Source: Clostridia bacterium
GTDB lineage: Bacteria; Bacillota_A; Clostridia; Oscillospirales; CAG-272
Direction of reading: 5' to 3'
DNA length: 6,295 nt
Assembly (NCBI GenBank): GCA_017457545.1
Contig: JAFTHF010000051.1
Location: forward strand, 1-6,295
Shown here: positions 1 to 4,994 of the stretch, one piece after another
Layout of the letters: each line of letters opens with the position of its first letter
Position numbering within the stretch: position 1 is the stretch's first letter
Made by a program: the position numbers and the translations under genes
Notes under the pieces: model-generated
Seen by the model: only the letters and a program-made list of their open reading frames with translations
Databases searched by the model: none
Told to the model about the DNA's origin: nothing

Positions 1-597
1 GTCCGTTTCCCACTGCTTTTGTACAAAGTCAGGTACGGGGAACGCTGAGAGCCTTGTATCAATTTCCATTTCGGTAACAACGTCCTGTATGCAGTATTCT
101 TTGAATAGCTGCCATTTCTCAGGATCGTGGTGAGGGTAGTTGCGTGTTCTGCCACCATTTGCCTTTGAGGGCTTACACGGTACGCAGAAATAGCGTATAA
201 GGGCTTTACCTGTATTGAGCTTCTGTTTATCCTCCGGCAGTCCTAAAGCCCGTCCTGTAGCCTCCAAGCCTGCCGTATATCCACAATACAGGCCGTGGAG
301 CATTGTATCTCTCCACTGAGAGGGCGGCAGCTTAAAGCCAAAGTGTTTACTGAGGCAACCCCACTCAAACGGTGCATTGTAAGCGTGTTTGATATATTCG
401 GGGCTGTAGATCGCCTCAATAATTTCAGGAGGGAGCTTTTCGCCCTGTGCTAAATCCACGATTTGCACAGGGCCTTTATCAAGGCTGTAAGCGAAAAGCA
501 GGATTTCAAAATCGGGACTTCGTATGTAAGCCTGAGCGCCTGCCTTTTTAATGTTGACGCTTGAGAACGTTTCAAGGTCAATGCTCAGACTGTGCAT
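1..597 (-). CDS. Phage family A DNA polymerase, 3'-5' exonuclease domain (partial, C-terminus outside window)
   Basis: Only the first 199 codons are present; the gene continues leftward out of the window. The product should be the replicative DNA polymerase of the phage, and the part seen is the DEDDy proofreading exonuclease domain. Exo I is DLET (D7, E9), exo II is in HAYNAPFEW (N74, E78), and exo III is YCIQD (Y168, D172). The stretch ALGLPEDKQKLNTGKALIRY (residues 117-136) and the following NGGRTRN are, from memory, characteristic of Clostridia phage polymerases of this type. The polymerase (palm/fingers) domain is not visible, so activity cannot be judged. The ATG start is set by GGAGG 7 nt upstream and by the DLET motif lying right after the N-terminus, as usual in this family. 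It is the last visible gene of the leftward operon, just downstream of DUF2815 and a 32-codon ORF. Confidence 0.9.
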   Translation of the reverse strand, partial: MHSLSIDLETFSSVNIKKAGAQAYIRSPDFEILLFAYSLDKGPVQIVDLAQGEKLPPEIIEAIYSPEYIKHAYNAPFEWGCLSKHFGFKLPPSQWRDTMLHGLYCGYTAGLEATGRALGLPEDKQKLNTGKALIRYFCVPCKPSKANGGRTRNYPHHDPEKWQLFKEYCIQDVVTEMEIDTRLSAFPVPDFVQKQWETD

Positions 598-598
598 A

Positions 599-697
599 TT
601 ATTTCCTCCGTTTTCTAAGCCTCTGGAGCTTAGTGCTGATAGCATATTTGATTATGTACCAGCACTGCTCCAGAGCGCCTACTTTTCGATAGCCCAT
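599..697 (-). CDS. Probable 32-aa basic peptide between DUF2815 and DNA polymerase
   Basis: This short ORF fills the gap between two replication genes exactly. Its ATG overlaps the DUF2815 stop codon (TAATG, positions 699-695), a termination-reinitiation arrangement, and its TAA ends 1 nt before the polymerase ATG. Its last codons contain the polymerase SD (GGAGG). The peptide begins MGYRKVGALEQCWYII and ends KLQRLRKRRK, so it has a hydrophobic/aromatic middle and a strongly basic tail that could bind nucleic acid or a membrane. It has no SD of its own, so translation would depend on coupling from DUF2815. A 16-bp inverted repeat lies inside it (621-675), so the sequence might instead be conserved as an RNA or DNA structure. 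I recognise no family. A 99-nt open frame alone is weak evidence; the precise junctions are what support it. Confidence 0.5.
   Translation of the reverse strand: MGYRKVGALEQCWYIIKYAISTKLQRLRKRRK
621..675. repeat. 16-bp inverted repeat (long hairpin) before the DNA polymerase gene
   Basis: The arms are CTCTGGAGC (621-629) plus AGTGCTG (632-638), matched by CAGCACT (660-666) plus GCTCCAGAG (667-675). The only interruption is a 2-nt bulge (630-631). The loop is 21 nt and can itself pair CATA (643-646) with TATG (653-656). There is no T-run after the stem in the leftward direction, so it is not an intrinsic terminator for the operon. It lies inside the 32-codon ORF, about 20 nt upstream of the polymerase start. 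It could be an RNA element (RNase III site, translational control) or a DNA element in replication. Confidence 0.8.
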
Positions 698-1329
698 TAC
701 ATAGGCAATCCCGTAATAGGATTGATAGCCGGTGCAGCCTGCGCCACAGGTGCAACGGGAGTAGCGTAATTAGGCTGAGCTACCGCCTGTCCCACGTCTG
801 CAAAGTCAGATGCAGCAGAAGCGCCGCCACCGAGAGGCTCACCCTCACGGGTTTTCATAACATTACCGAGGCCACAGCCTACGCCGGTCTTGCGGTTTTT
901 GTAGCCGTAGAAATTGAGGGTAACACGGGCATACATACCGCTGTAAATGTCCTGAGGGGCAAGGTCAACATTGATATTGCTAATGTCAACCACACCGGGC
1001 TTCTGTTCGCTGGAAGCGTTAAGCACCCAATGGCCCTTGCACTCAGGGCTGTAGGGAGTACCGGCGTCAGGCTTTACGCCGTCGCCGTCATGCAGGATCG
1101 GTGCAAAGTTAGGACGGACGCCGCCCCACTTTTCATTGACAGCCTTCTGAGCTGCCGCTTCGATAGAGTTCATAATGTCCTGCACGGTTGCCGTGTCGGT
1201 CTTAGGGATGAGGAGCTGCACGGAATACTTAGGCTTGTCGCCGGGATTCTGTGCCTTAGGGGTAACAAGGTTTACATAGGACAGGCGGACTTCGCCGGTC
1301 AAAACTTTGGTAGGGATATTCTGATACAT
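697..1329 (-). CDS. DUF2815 family phage ssDNA-binding protein
   Basis: This 210-aa protein matches the DUF2815 family of phage early proteins, regarded as T7 gp2.5-like single-stranded DNA-binding proteins with an OB fold. It should coat ssDNA during phage replication and recombination. Supporting features are the N-terminal RLSYVNLVTP (residues 15-24), the KYSVQLLIPK strand segment (34-43), the central W-containing loop with HDGDGVKPD, and DIYSGMYARVTLNFYGY (127-143). The last 40 residues are Ala/Pro/Val-rich and low complexity; disordered tails are common in phage SSBs, though acidic tails are more typical than this one. ATG is preceded by AAAGGAGAT at 1335-1343. It sits between a small unknown gene and the polymerase, the usual neighbourhood for DUF2815. 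Its stop overlaps the start of the 32-aa ORF. Confidence 0.88.
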   Translation of the reverse strand: MYQNIPTKVLTGEVRLSYVNLVTPKAQNPGDKPKYSVQLLIPKTDTATVQDIMNSIEAAAQKAVNEKWGGVRPNFAPILHDGDGVKPDAGTPYSPECKGHWVLNASSEQKPGVVDISNINVDLAPQDIYSGMYARVTLNFYGYKNRKTGVGCGLGNVMKTREGEPLGGGASAASDFADVGQAVAQPNYATPVAPVAQAAPAINPITGLPM

Positions 1330-1378
1330 AACTTATCTCCTTTGTTTCGGTTTTTCTTAGATTCTGATAAACTTGATT

Positions 1379-1672
1379 TTAAGTCTGTTCGGGGGGGGCT
1401 ACGTTAGGATCAAAGCTCTCAACCTCTGCGTGGATCTTCTGCAAAAGCTCAAGAGCCTCCTTACGCTTTTCGTACAGCTCTGCGGTTTCGGCCTGCTCAG
1501 GATCGCAAAGGACCTCCAGCTTGTTAGCCAGCTTATCCTTTACCTTTTTCATTTCAAGCAACACACGGACGCCGATTTTCTTCTCCTCCGGCATATCGCT
1601 GTTGAGCATTGCTTCACCAAGCATATCAATAAACATTGATTCTGCTTCGTGCTGCACCTTACGCTTATTCAT
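1379..1672 (-). CDS. Phage early protein of unknown function, 97 aa (possibly 108 aa from a start at 1704)
   Basis: I do not recognise a family. The protein is charged and predicted almost wholly alpha-helical, with Lys/Glu-rich segments such as EMKKVKDKLANK and YEKRKEALELLQK. The annotated ATG has only AAGGA at 4 nt spacing, which is poor. A much better start lies upstream: GGAGG (1713-1717) then ATG at 1704-1702 with 8 nt spacing. That frame runs only 11 codons (MSLFTPPLRTI) before TGA overlaps the 1672 ATG. One extra C in the C7 tract (1685-1691) would fuse the frames into a 108-aa protein beginning MSLFTPPVKDDMNKRK. The natural gene may therefore be longer, through an assembly indel, slippage or phase variation. 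A second tract, C8 on the coding strand at 1391-1398, lies just before its stop. It is part of the leftward early operon, about 50 nt before DUF2815. Confidence 0.75.
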   Translation of the reverse strand: MNKRKVQHEAESMFIDMLGEAMLNSDMPEEKKIGVRVLLEMKKVKDKLANKLEVLCDPEQAETAELYEKRKEALELLQKIHAEVESFDPNVAPPEQT

Positions 1673-1684
1673 ATCGTCCTTAAC

Positions 1685-1691
1685 GGGGGGG
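1685..1691. repeat. G7/C7 homopolymer at the start of the 97-aa gene
   Basis: There are seven G on the plus strand, read as seven C in the leftward mRNA. The tract lies between a strong SD plus ATG (1717-1702) and the ATG at 1672. A length of eight would join the upstream ATG in frame with the 97-aa gene. Confidence 0.9.
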
Positions 1692-1719
1692 TAAACAAAC
1701 TCATAATAAAAGCCTCCAA

Positions 1720-2115
1720 TTAGATTTTGTATTTTGATTTGATGTCTATAAAGCTGTTGTGTAGCTTTACTGCACGGTCAAGAGCCTTTTTTTTGCTCAG
1801 CATATTGTTGTAGAGCCGCTTGTTCTCACGCTCAATACGCTTTTTGTCGGCTTCCGTGAGGTCAAACTTAAATTTGGTACTCACATAGCCGTCCCTATAG
1901 TCAATTTCAGCCCTGACGGCTTCTGCCTGAGCCTCTTTAACATGGACGTCCAAACACTCAGCGGTTTTTGCTATCGCCTCTGTATTCCTCCAGTGCTGAC
2001 GGCACATCAGGTCAAATAACTTTTTAAGGTTTCTGACTGTCATACTGAAAGCCTGAGGGTAATTCAGTTCGATATGGCAACGGTCCATGTCAAAGGCTAT
2101 TGTGCAGTTATTCAC
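1720..2115 (-). CDS. Phage early protein of unknown function, 131 aa
   Basis: I do not recognise a family. The N-terminal 20 residues look like a beta hairpin (TIAFDMDRCHIELNYP). The rest is helical and highly charged, with a long basic segment around residues 91-113 (KKRIERENKRLYNNM followed by LSKKKALDR). The start is GTG, chosen because GGAAGG (2124-2129) lies 8 nt upstream and because the GTG overlaps the stop of the DUF2800 gene by 8 nt, the pattern of coupled translation seen across this operon. The alternative in-frame ATG codons (residues 9 and 11) have no better SD. The lysine codons near residue 108 include an A8 run. Its place between a nuclease gene and an ssDNA-binding protein gene suggests a role in phage DNA metabolism, but only by context. 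Confidence 0.75.
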   Translation of the reverse strand: MNNCTIAFDMDRCHIELNYPQAFSMTVRNLKKLFDLMCRQHWRNTEAIAKTAECLDVHVKEAQAEAVRAEIDYRDGYVSTKFKFDLTEADKKRIERENKRLYNNMLSKKKALDRAVKLHNSFIDIKSKYKI

Positions 2116-3352
2116 TCTTGCTACCTTCCGTTACACCGGCAAAGTCAGCAACAGCAGTGCTGTATGCCTCTCTCTTATCGGTGATAGGAGCAAGGGTAGG
2201 TTTACCAAGCGGTTTAATAACGTGATCCGCCATAGCCTCAGCAAATTTCTTTTTGCCAAGCAAGCTCTCAAACTCTGTGAGAGTTTTAGGCTTACGGTCA
2301 TAGCACATTGCCTCATCAATACCGAGGGCCACAATAGCCTTGATAGCCTCATCCGTATTCTTAAAGGCTCTGTTACTCTTACCAGCTACTACCTTCCAGC
2401 CGGGGATTTCCTTGCCGGAGAGAATAGATGCAGTGGCGTACTCCTGAAGATCCTTGTACCACTGTACAAGCCCCTCAGCTCTGATAAGCAGCTCACCGAT
2501 TTCAATATCAGAGAGCATAGGCGGTAAGCCGATAACGGCTCTTGCCTCAGGGCTGAGAGCCTGAAGCTCAGGTGCAGCCTTGCCTGCAATGGTGCAGTCC
2601 TTAAAATCTTCAAAAGCAGTGTTTTGGTCTGCTCTTGCACGGCACTGTGCTTTGCCTCTACAGAAGCGGCAATGCTCACCGGGACAGAATGTACCCGGAC
2701 CGTTGTACGCTTCCTGTGCTGTGGGCTTGATACTTTCGCCCCATACCCTCAATTCCTCAACGGTTAAGCAGTCCTCACTTGCCTCACTTGACAAACGGGG
2801 CTGACAGATACCCATTGATACTTTTTTGATTGCATCACCGAAAACGGGAGCAAACATTTTGAGAGCGCCCAGCGCGTACAGCCTCATCTGCGGATTTTCC
2901 TCAGCAGATACGGCAACGCCTTTGCCGTGTTTATAGTCGGTAATATGTAAAGTATCACCGCCGATCATAACGCAGTCGCACGTGCCGAAGCCTTCAGGCA
3001 CATACTCTGAAAAATCAACCTTGACCTCCTGCGTTACATAAGGTGTTGCAGAAAAACCTAAAGCCTTTTCCTTCAGGTATTCCACATAAGCCTCAGCCGT
3101 TGTAAGCATTTCATCAGAGTACAAGGGCTTTGCTTGCAGCTTTTTAAGTGCCGCATTGAAGCTCCTTTTAGGAGTACCCGTAAAATACCTTTTGGCGTAC
3201 AGCTCACAAATGCTGTGTGCAAGCTGTCCCTCCTCTGCATACTCACTTGTGCCAGAGGGAAATTGCTCTTCAAAACGGGGAGCTGCGGTACACAACAGCC
3301 AACGGTGAGCTGAAGAAGCACTCAATAATGCGTGTTCAGTGGGAGTCGGCAT
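2108..3352 (-). CDS. DUF2800 family PD-(D/E)XK nuclease, RecB/Cas4-like with Fe-S cysteines
   Basis: This 414-aa protein belongs to DUF2800, phage proteins of the RecB/Cas4-type exonuclease fold, and probably resects DNA ends for phage recombination and replication. The nuclease motifs can be read in order: H46 in QLAH, GxxD in GTCD (D126), D139-Y-K141 in HITDYKHGKG, and QxxxY in NPQMRLY (Q155, Y159). Four cysteines fit a Cas4/AddB-like 4Fe-4S cluster: C21 near the N-terminus (HRWLLC) and C228, C231 and C237 after the core, with an extra C223. The start HALLSASSAHRW is typical of family members, so the 3352 ATG is probably right. All catalytic residues are present and the length is normal, so it should be active. 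Its apparent SD is the unusual run of nine G immediately after the stop codon of the preceding gene. It overlaps the next gene by 8 nt. Confidence 0.9.
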   Translation of the reverse strand: MPTPTEHALLSASSAHRWLLCTAAPRFEEQFPSGTSEYAEEGQLAHSICELYAKRYFTGTPKRSFNAALKKLQAKPLYSDEMLTTAEAYVEYLKEKALGFSATPYVTQEVKVDFSEYVPEGFGTCDCVMIGGDTLHITDYKHGKGVAVSAEENPQMRLYALGALKMFAPVFGDAIKKVSMGICQPRLSSEASEDCLTVEELRVWGESIKPTAQEAYNGPGTFCPGEHCRFCRGKAQCRARADQNTAFEDFKDCTIAGKAAPELQALSPEARAVIGLPPMLSDIEIGELLIRAEGLVQWYKDLQEYATASILSGKEIPGWKVVAGKSNRAFKNTDEAIKAIVALGIDEAMCYDRKPKTLTEFESLLGKKKFAEAMADHVIKPLGKPTLAPITDKREAYSTAVADFAGVTEGSKSE

Positions 3353-3359
3353 ATTGTTA

Positions 3360-3368
3360 CCCCCCCCC
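3360..3368 (-). promoter_or_regulatory. Poly-G (G9) Shine-Dalgarno of the DUF2800 gene
   Basis: In the leftward mRNA the sequence reads TAAGGGGGGGGGTAACAATATG. Nine G follow the upstream stop directly, and the last G is 7 nt from the ATG. GGGGG can pair with CCUCC of 16S rRNA using one G-U wobble, so the tract itself is the only candidate SD. Changes in tract length would alter SD register or spacing. Confidence 0.65.
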
Positions 3369-3842
3369 TTAAAGATTTGCGCCGAGAGCCTTCAGTTCAG
3401 CCGCAAAAGCGTTGAGGGTTTCAGGTGCAGGGTTAAGCTGAGTAACAGCCTGTACACCATACTTGCCAAGCAATGCAATGAGCTGAGGCATCTTGCCCTG
3501 CTCACAGAGAGCCGCGCCAGCAACGCTAAGCTGTTCAATGGTGTAATTGACAGCCGCCGCATTAGAAGGGGCAGGTGCAGAAGGGACAGAGGGTGCTGCG
3601 TTCACTACAGGCGCATTGTTGACGGGTGCTGTGTTCGCAACCGGCGTCTGCACGGGAGCTGCCGCAGGAGTAGGGTTTACAACGGGGGCAGCCACCGGCT
3701 GTGTAGCCTGTGCTGTGGGCTGCTGTACTACGGGAGCAGATGCAACGGGAGCAGCGGTGCTGTTACCACGGATTGCTTCTGCAAGGTTGTTGATCGCTTC
3801 GGGTAAACCGGGAACGGTCAGGGTGATCTTAATTTCATTCAT
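3369..3842 (-). CDS. Phage early protein of unknown function, 157 aa, two short domains joined by an Ala/Pro/Val-rich linker
   Basis: Similar proteins occur next to DUF2800/DUF2815 genes in Clostridia phages (from memory), but their function is unknown to me. Residues 1-27 (MNEIKITLTVPGLPEAINNL and a few more) form a strand-helix segment. Residues 28-97 are a low-complexity linker made almost only of Ala, Pro, Val, Thr, Asn and Gln. Residues 99-157 form a compact helical domain containing YTIEQLSVAGAAL and LLGKYGVQAVTQL. The start is the ATG at 3842, not the in-frame ATG at 3881, because GGAGG lies 9 nt upstream and the ATG overlaps the transglycosylase stop as ATGA. The two folded ends on a flexible tether suggest an adaptor or nucleoprotein accessory role, which is inference only. 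Confidence 0.85.
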   Translation of the reverse strand: MNEIKITLTVPGLPEAINNLAEAIRGNSTAAPVASAPVVQQPTAQATQPVAAPVVNPTPAAAPVQTPVANTAPVNNAPVVNAAPSVPSAPAPSNAAAVNYTIEQLSVAGAALCEQGKMPQLIALLGKYGVQAVTQLNPAPETLNAFAAELKALGANL

Positions 3843-4483
3843 TGATATTTGCCTCCAATATCGTTTATTGTCTGTTGCCATTTTTCGTATCGGGTTACAA
3901 CTTTTCTTGAGTAGGAGCTTGTATCATAGCCCTGTTTCCAGAGCCGCCTTGCTCCTGTTTCTCCACAGTTATACGCCATGAGCGCCTTATGCGTATCACT
4001 GTATTTCTCAAGCAGCTCACCGAGCATAAAGACACCGGCAACAATATTGCCTTCGTACTCAGTAGGCTCTATTCCGTTTTCACGGAGTCGGTCATAGTTA
4101 ATCGGGTGAATCTGCATAACGCCCCAGCAAGTGCCATTGTCTGCCTCTAAGTCAAAATCACTCTCACTTTCGGCAACTGCTAATGCGAGGGCATAAGGTA
4201 CACCATACTTGCCGCAGGCTTCCTGCATCACGTCCTGAAGCTCAAAGGGCAACGGGATTGCATCATTATGTAAAAACTGTGGCTCATCCGTTACCACGGG
4301 AGTAGACTCTACGCCGTCCGTTTTTTTTGTATGGTCCTCCTCTTGAGAGGGCTGAGTTACAACTACAGGATCAGGCGGTAAAGCAGCTTCATCAGATGTA
4401 GTGCTACTGCAAACAACTATCAGTGTAGCTATTGCCGCTGCAACCAGCAGCAACACGATTATTCGCTTTGCCAGCGTGTGCAA
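3839..4483 (-). CDS. Membrane-anchored lytic transglycosylase (SLT/goose-lysozyme-like fold)
   Basis: The protein should cleave the MurNAc-GlcNAc bond of peptidoglycan outside the membrane. With the TTG start chosen here it is 214 aa. Residues 1-7 carry the basic MHTLAKR, residues 8-25 are a transmembrane segment or uncleaved signal anchor, and residues 26-75 are an acidic, Pro/Thr-rich linker. The SLT catalytic domain follows: ESDF (catalytic Glu107), GVMQIHP (121-127) and ALMAYNCG (167-174), which match SLT motifs I-III. C25 is preceded by LIVV, a poor lipobox. The start TTG at 4483 has AAGGAGG (4493-4499) 9 nt upstream and puts the membrane segment at the usual distance. A longer frame from a TTG at 4546 has no comparable SD. 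Its end overlaps the next gene as ATGA. Finding a cell-wall hydrolase in a phage early replication operon is unusual. Confidence 0.88.
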   Translation of the reverse strand: MHTLAKRIIVLLLVAAAIATLIVVCSSTTSDEAALPPDPVVVTQPSQEEDHTKKTDGVESTPVVTDEPQFLHNDAIPLPFELQDVMQEACGKYGVPYALALAVAESESDFDLEADNGTCWGVMQIHPINYDRLRENGIEPTEYEGNIVAGVFMLGELLEKYSDTHKALMAYNCGETGARRLWKQGYDTSSYSRKVVTRYEKWQQTINDIGGKYQ

Positions 4484-4631
4484 GTGAATCAACCTCCTTG
4501 CTACTCTTGCACCGGTTGAATTTATCAAGCTGAGATTGATCCTCAATAGAACGGTCCATAGCTTTACAGAATGTTCTACAGACGTTTCTCAACTCTACAG
4601 CCGGGATTTCAGAGCAGTTAATCTTAGGCAT
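4404..4631 (-). CDS. Small phage early protein of unknown function, 75 aa
   Basis: I do not recognise a family. The start is well supported: AAGGAGG followed by 8 nt and ATG. The N-terminal part (residues 1-45) looks like a real soluble helical protein, with IPAVELRNVCRTF and ERSIED-like segments (here DRSIEDQSQLDKF). From about residue 50 the frame overlaps the transglycosylase gene by 80 nt, and its tail (AAGCSGNSYTDSCLQ) appears to be a by-product of the code for that gene's membrane segment. The gene may once have ended near the transglycosylase SD and been extended by loss of a stop. An 8-bp inverted repeat can fold back on its SD. It follows the excisionase-like gene by 22 nt in the leftward operon. 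Confidence 0.65.
   Translation of the reverse strand: MPKINCSEIPAVELRNVCRTFCKAMDRSIEDQSQLDKFNRCKSSKEVDSLAHAGKANNRVAAGCSGNSYTDSCLQ
4493..4499 (-). promoter_or_regulatory. SD that sets the TTG start of the lytic transglycosylase
   Basis: AAGGAGG reads on the minus strand and is 9 nt from TTG (4483). It is the best SD in this stretch and lies inside the upstream 75-aa gene, so translation of the two is probably linked. Confidence 0.75.
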
Positions 4632-4634
4632 AGC

Positions 4635-4670
4635 CTGTACCTCCTTCTAAGGTTTAATTGGCAGGTACAG
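4635..4670 (-). promoter_or_regulatory. Inverted repeat overlapping the SD of the 75-aa gene
   Basis: CTGTACCT and AGGTACAG (4663-4670 and 4635-4642) are perfect 8-bp complements with a 20-nt loop in the leftward mRNA. The 3' arm includes the last three bases of the GGAGG SD, so folding would hinder ribosome binding. The structure is predicted only. Confidence 0.4.
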
Positions 4671-4833
4671 TACAGCGCTTGCGTTCAAACTCTGCAAGGG
4701 CCTCATGGGTAATGAAATACTGTCTACCAATTTTTATAGCCGGAAGCTCAGCCTTCCTGATCCAGCGCCATACTGTAACTACGTGGACGCCGTAACGTTC
4801 TGCGATTTGTTCACAGCTATAAAAGTTTTCCAA
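4654..4833 (-). CDS. Excisionase-like helix-turn-helix DNA-binding protein, 59 aa
   Basis: This is a small winged-HTH protein of the MerR/excisionase type (HTH_17-like). Residues 5-27 form the helix-turn-helix (YSCEQIAERYGVHVVTVWRW), and LPAIKIGRQYFI (30-41) is the wing. Proteins of this size and type act as excisionases (recombination directionality factors) or as early regulators. The start is a TTG at 4833, set by AAGGAGG (4842-4848) with 8 nt spacing and by the usual length of the family. An in-frame ATG at 4893 would lie over the rightward promoter and lacks an SD. It is the first gene after the leftward promoter. The large serine recombinase at the right end would be the natural partner if this is the excisionase, but serine integrases often use unrelated directionality factors, so the exact role is open. 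Confidence 0.82.
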   Translation of the reverse strand: MENFYSCEQIAERYGVHVVTVWRWIRKAELPAIKIGRQYFITHEALAEFERKRCTVPAN

Positions 4834-4841
4834 ACAAAATA

Positions 4842-4848
4842 CCTCCTT
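4842..4848 (-). promoter_or_regulatory. SD that sets the TTG start of the excisionase-like gene
   Basis: AAGGAGG on the minus strand lies 8 nt before TTG (4833). There is no ATG in the usual SD window, so TTG is the only reasonable start. Confidence 0.8.
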
Positions 4849-4852
4849 CTTG

Positions 4853-4881
4853 TTGACTTTTGTTCGGTATTGTGCTATAAT
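4853..4881 (+). promoter_or_regulatory. Strong rightward sigma-70 type promoter facing the early operon
   Basis: The -35 is TTGACT (4853-4858), the spacer is 17 nt, and the -10 is TATAAT (4876-4881) with an extended TGC just before it. Transcription would start near 4888 and run through about 200 nt of leader into the repressor gene, antisense to the leader of the leftward transcript. GTTCGGTA (4862-4869) lies in the spacer and the near-copy GTTCAGTA (4882-4889) covers the start point, 20 bp apart, so repressor control is likely. Confidence 0.75.
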
Positions 4882-4920
4882 GTTCAGTACCACCTAAAAC
4901 AAAATACACTTTACCTACTG

Positions 4921-4954
4921 CTGCGAAAAACCGAAAATTCGCAGGGGCGTTTTT
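4921..4954 (+). terminator. Hairpin with T-run in the rightward leader, possible attenuator
   Basis: CTGCGAA (4921-4927) pairs with TTCGCAG (4938-4944), followed after GGGCG by TTTTT (4950-4954). An alternative pairing, GAAAAAC (4925-4931) with GTTTTTC (4949-4955), uses part of the first stem and would exclude it. In the rightward transcript from 4888 this could be a weak terminator or attenuator before the repressor gene. The 5-nt gap before the T-run makes a full terminator doubtful. Confidence 0.35.
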
Positions 4955-4968
4955 CTTGCGCTCATTTT

Positions 4969-4994
4969 GTTCGGTTTCCTATATTATACCGAAC
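4969..4994. promoter_or_regulatory. Palindromic operator over the leftward promoter
   Basis: GTTCGGT (4969-4975) and ACCGAAC (4988-4994) form a perfect inverted repeat with a 12-bp spacer. It spans the leftward -10 and start point. It is the best candidate site for the repressor encoded at 5089, and occupying it would shut off the early operon. Confidence 0.65.

Noticed and set aside
1030..1407. Plus-strand ORF opposite the DUF2815 gene
   Set aside because: The minus-strand frame encodes a recognisable family with a good SD; the plus frame has no recognisable motif.
1787..1794. A_AAA_AAG slippery heptamer in the 131-aa gene (A8 on the coding strand)
   Set aside because: A -1 shift would stop after two codons (GGC TCT TGA) and no convincing stimulatory stem follows; lysine runs are common.
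2087..2804. Plus-strand and other-frame ORFs over the DUF2800 gene
   Set aside because: The DUF2800 frame contains all nuclease and Fe-S motifs; the overlapping frames show no motif or SD.
3547..3981. Plus-strand 144-aa ORF rich in Ala, Gly and Thr
   Set aside because: It is the antisense shadow of the Ala/Pro/Val linker of the 157-aa gene; it has no domain and no supporting SD.
4321..4328. A8 run in the linker of the lytic transglycosylase as a possible frameshift site
   Set aside because: Either shift soon reaches a stop before the catalytic domain, giving only a truncated anchor; there is no evidence it is programmed.
4400..4430. Lipoprotein signal at the Cys after the transglycosylase membrane segment
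   Set aside because: The residues before the Cys (LIVV) do not fit a lipobox, which needs a small residue at -1.
3839..4546. Longer transglycosylase start (TTG at 4546)
   Set aside because: It has no comparable SD and would deepen the overlap with the 75-aa gene to 143 nt; TTG 4483 has AAGGAGG at 9 nt.
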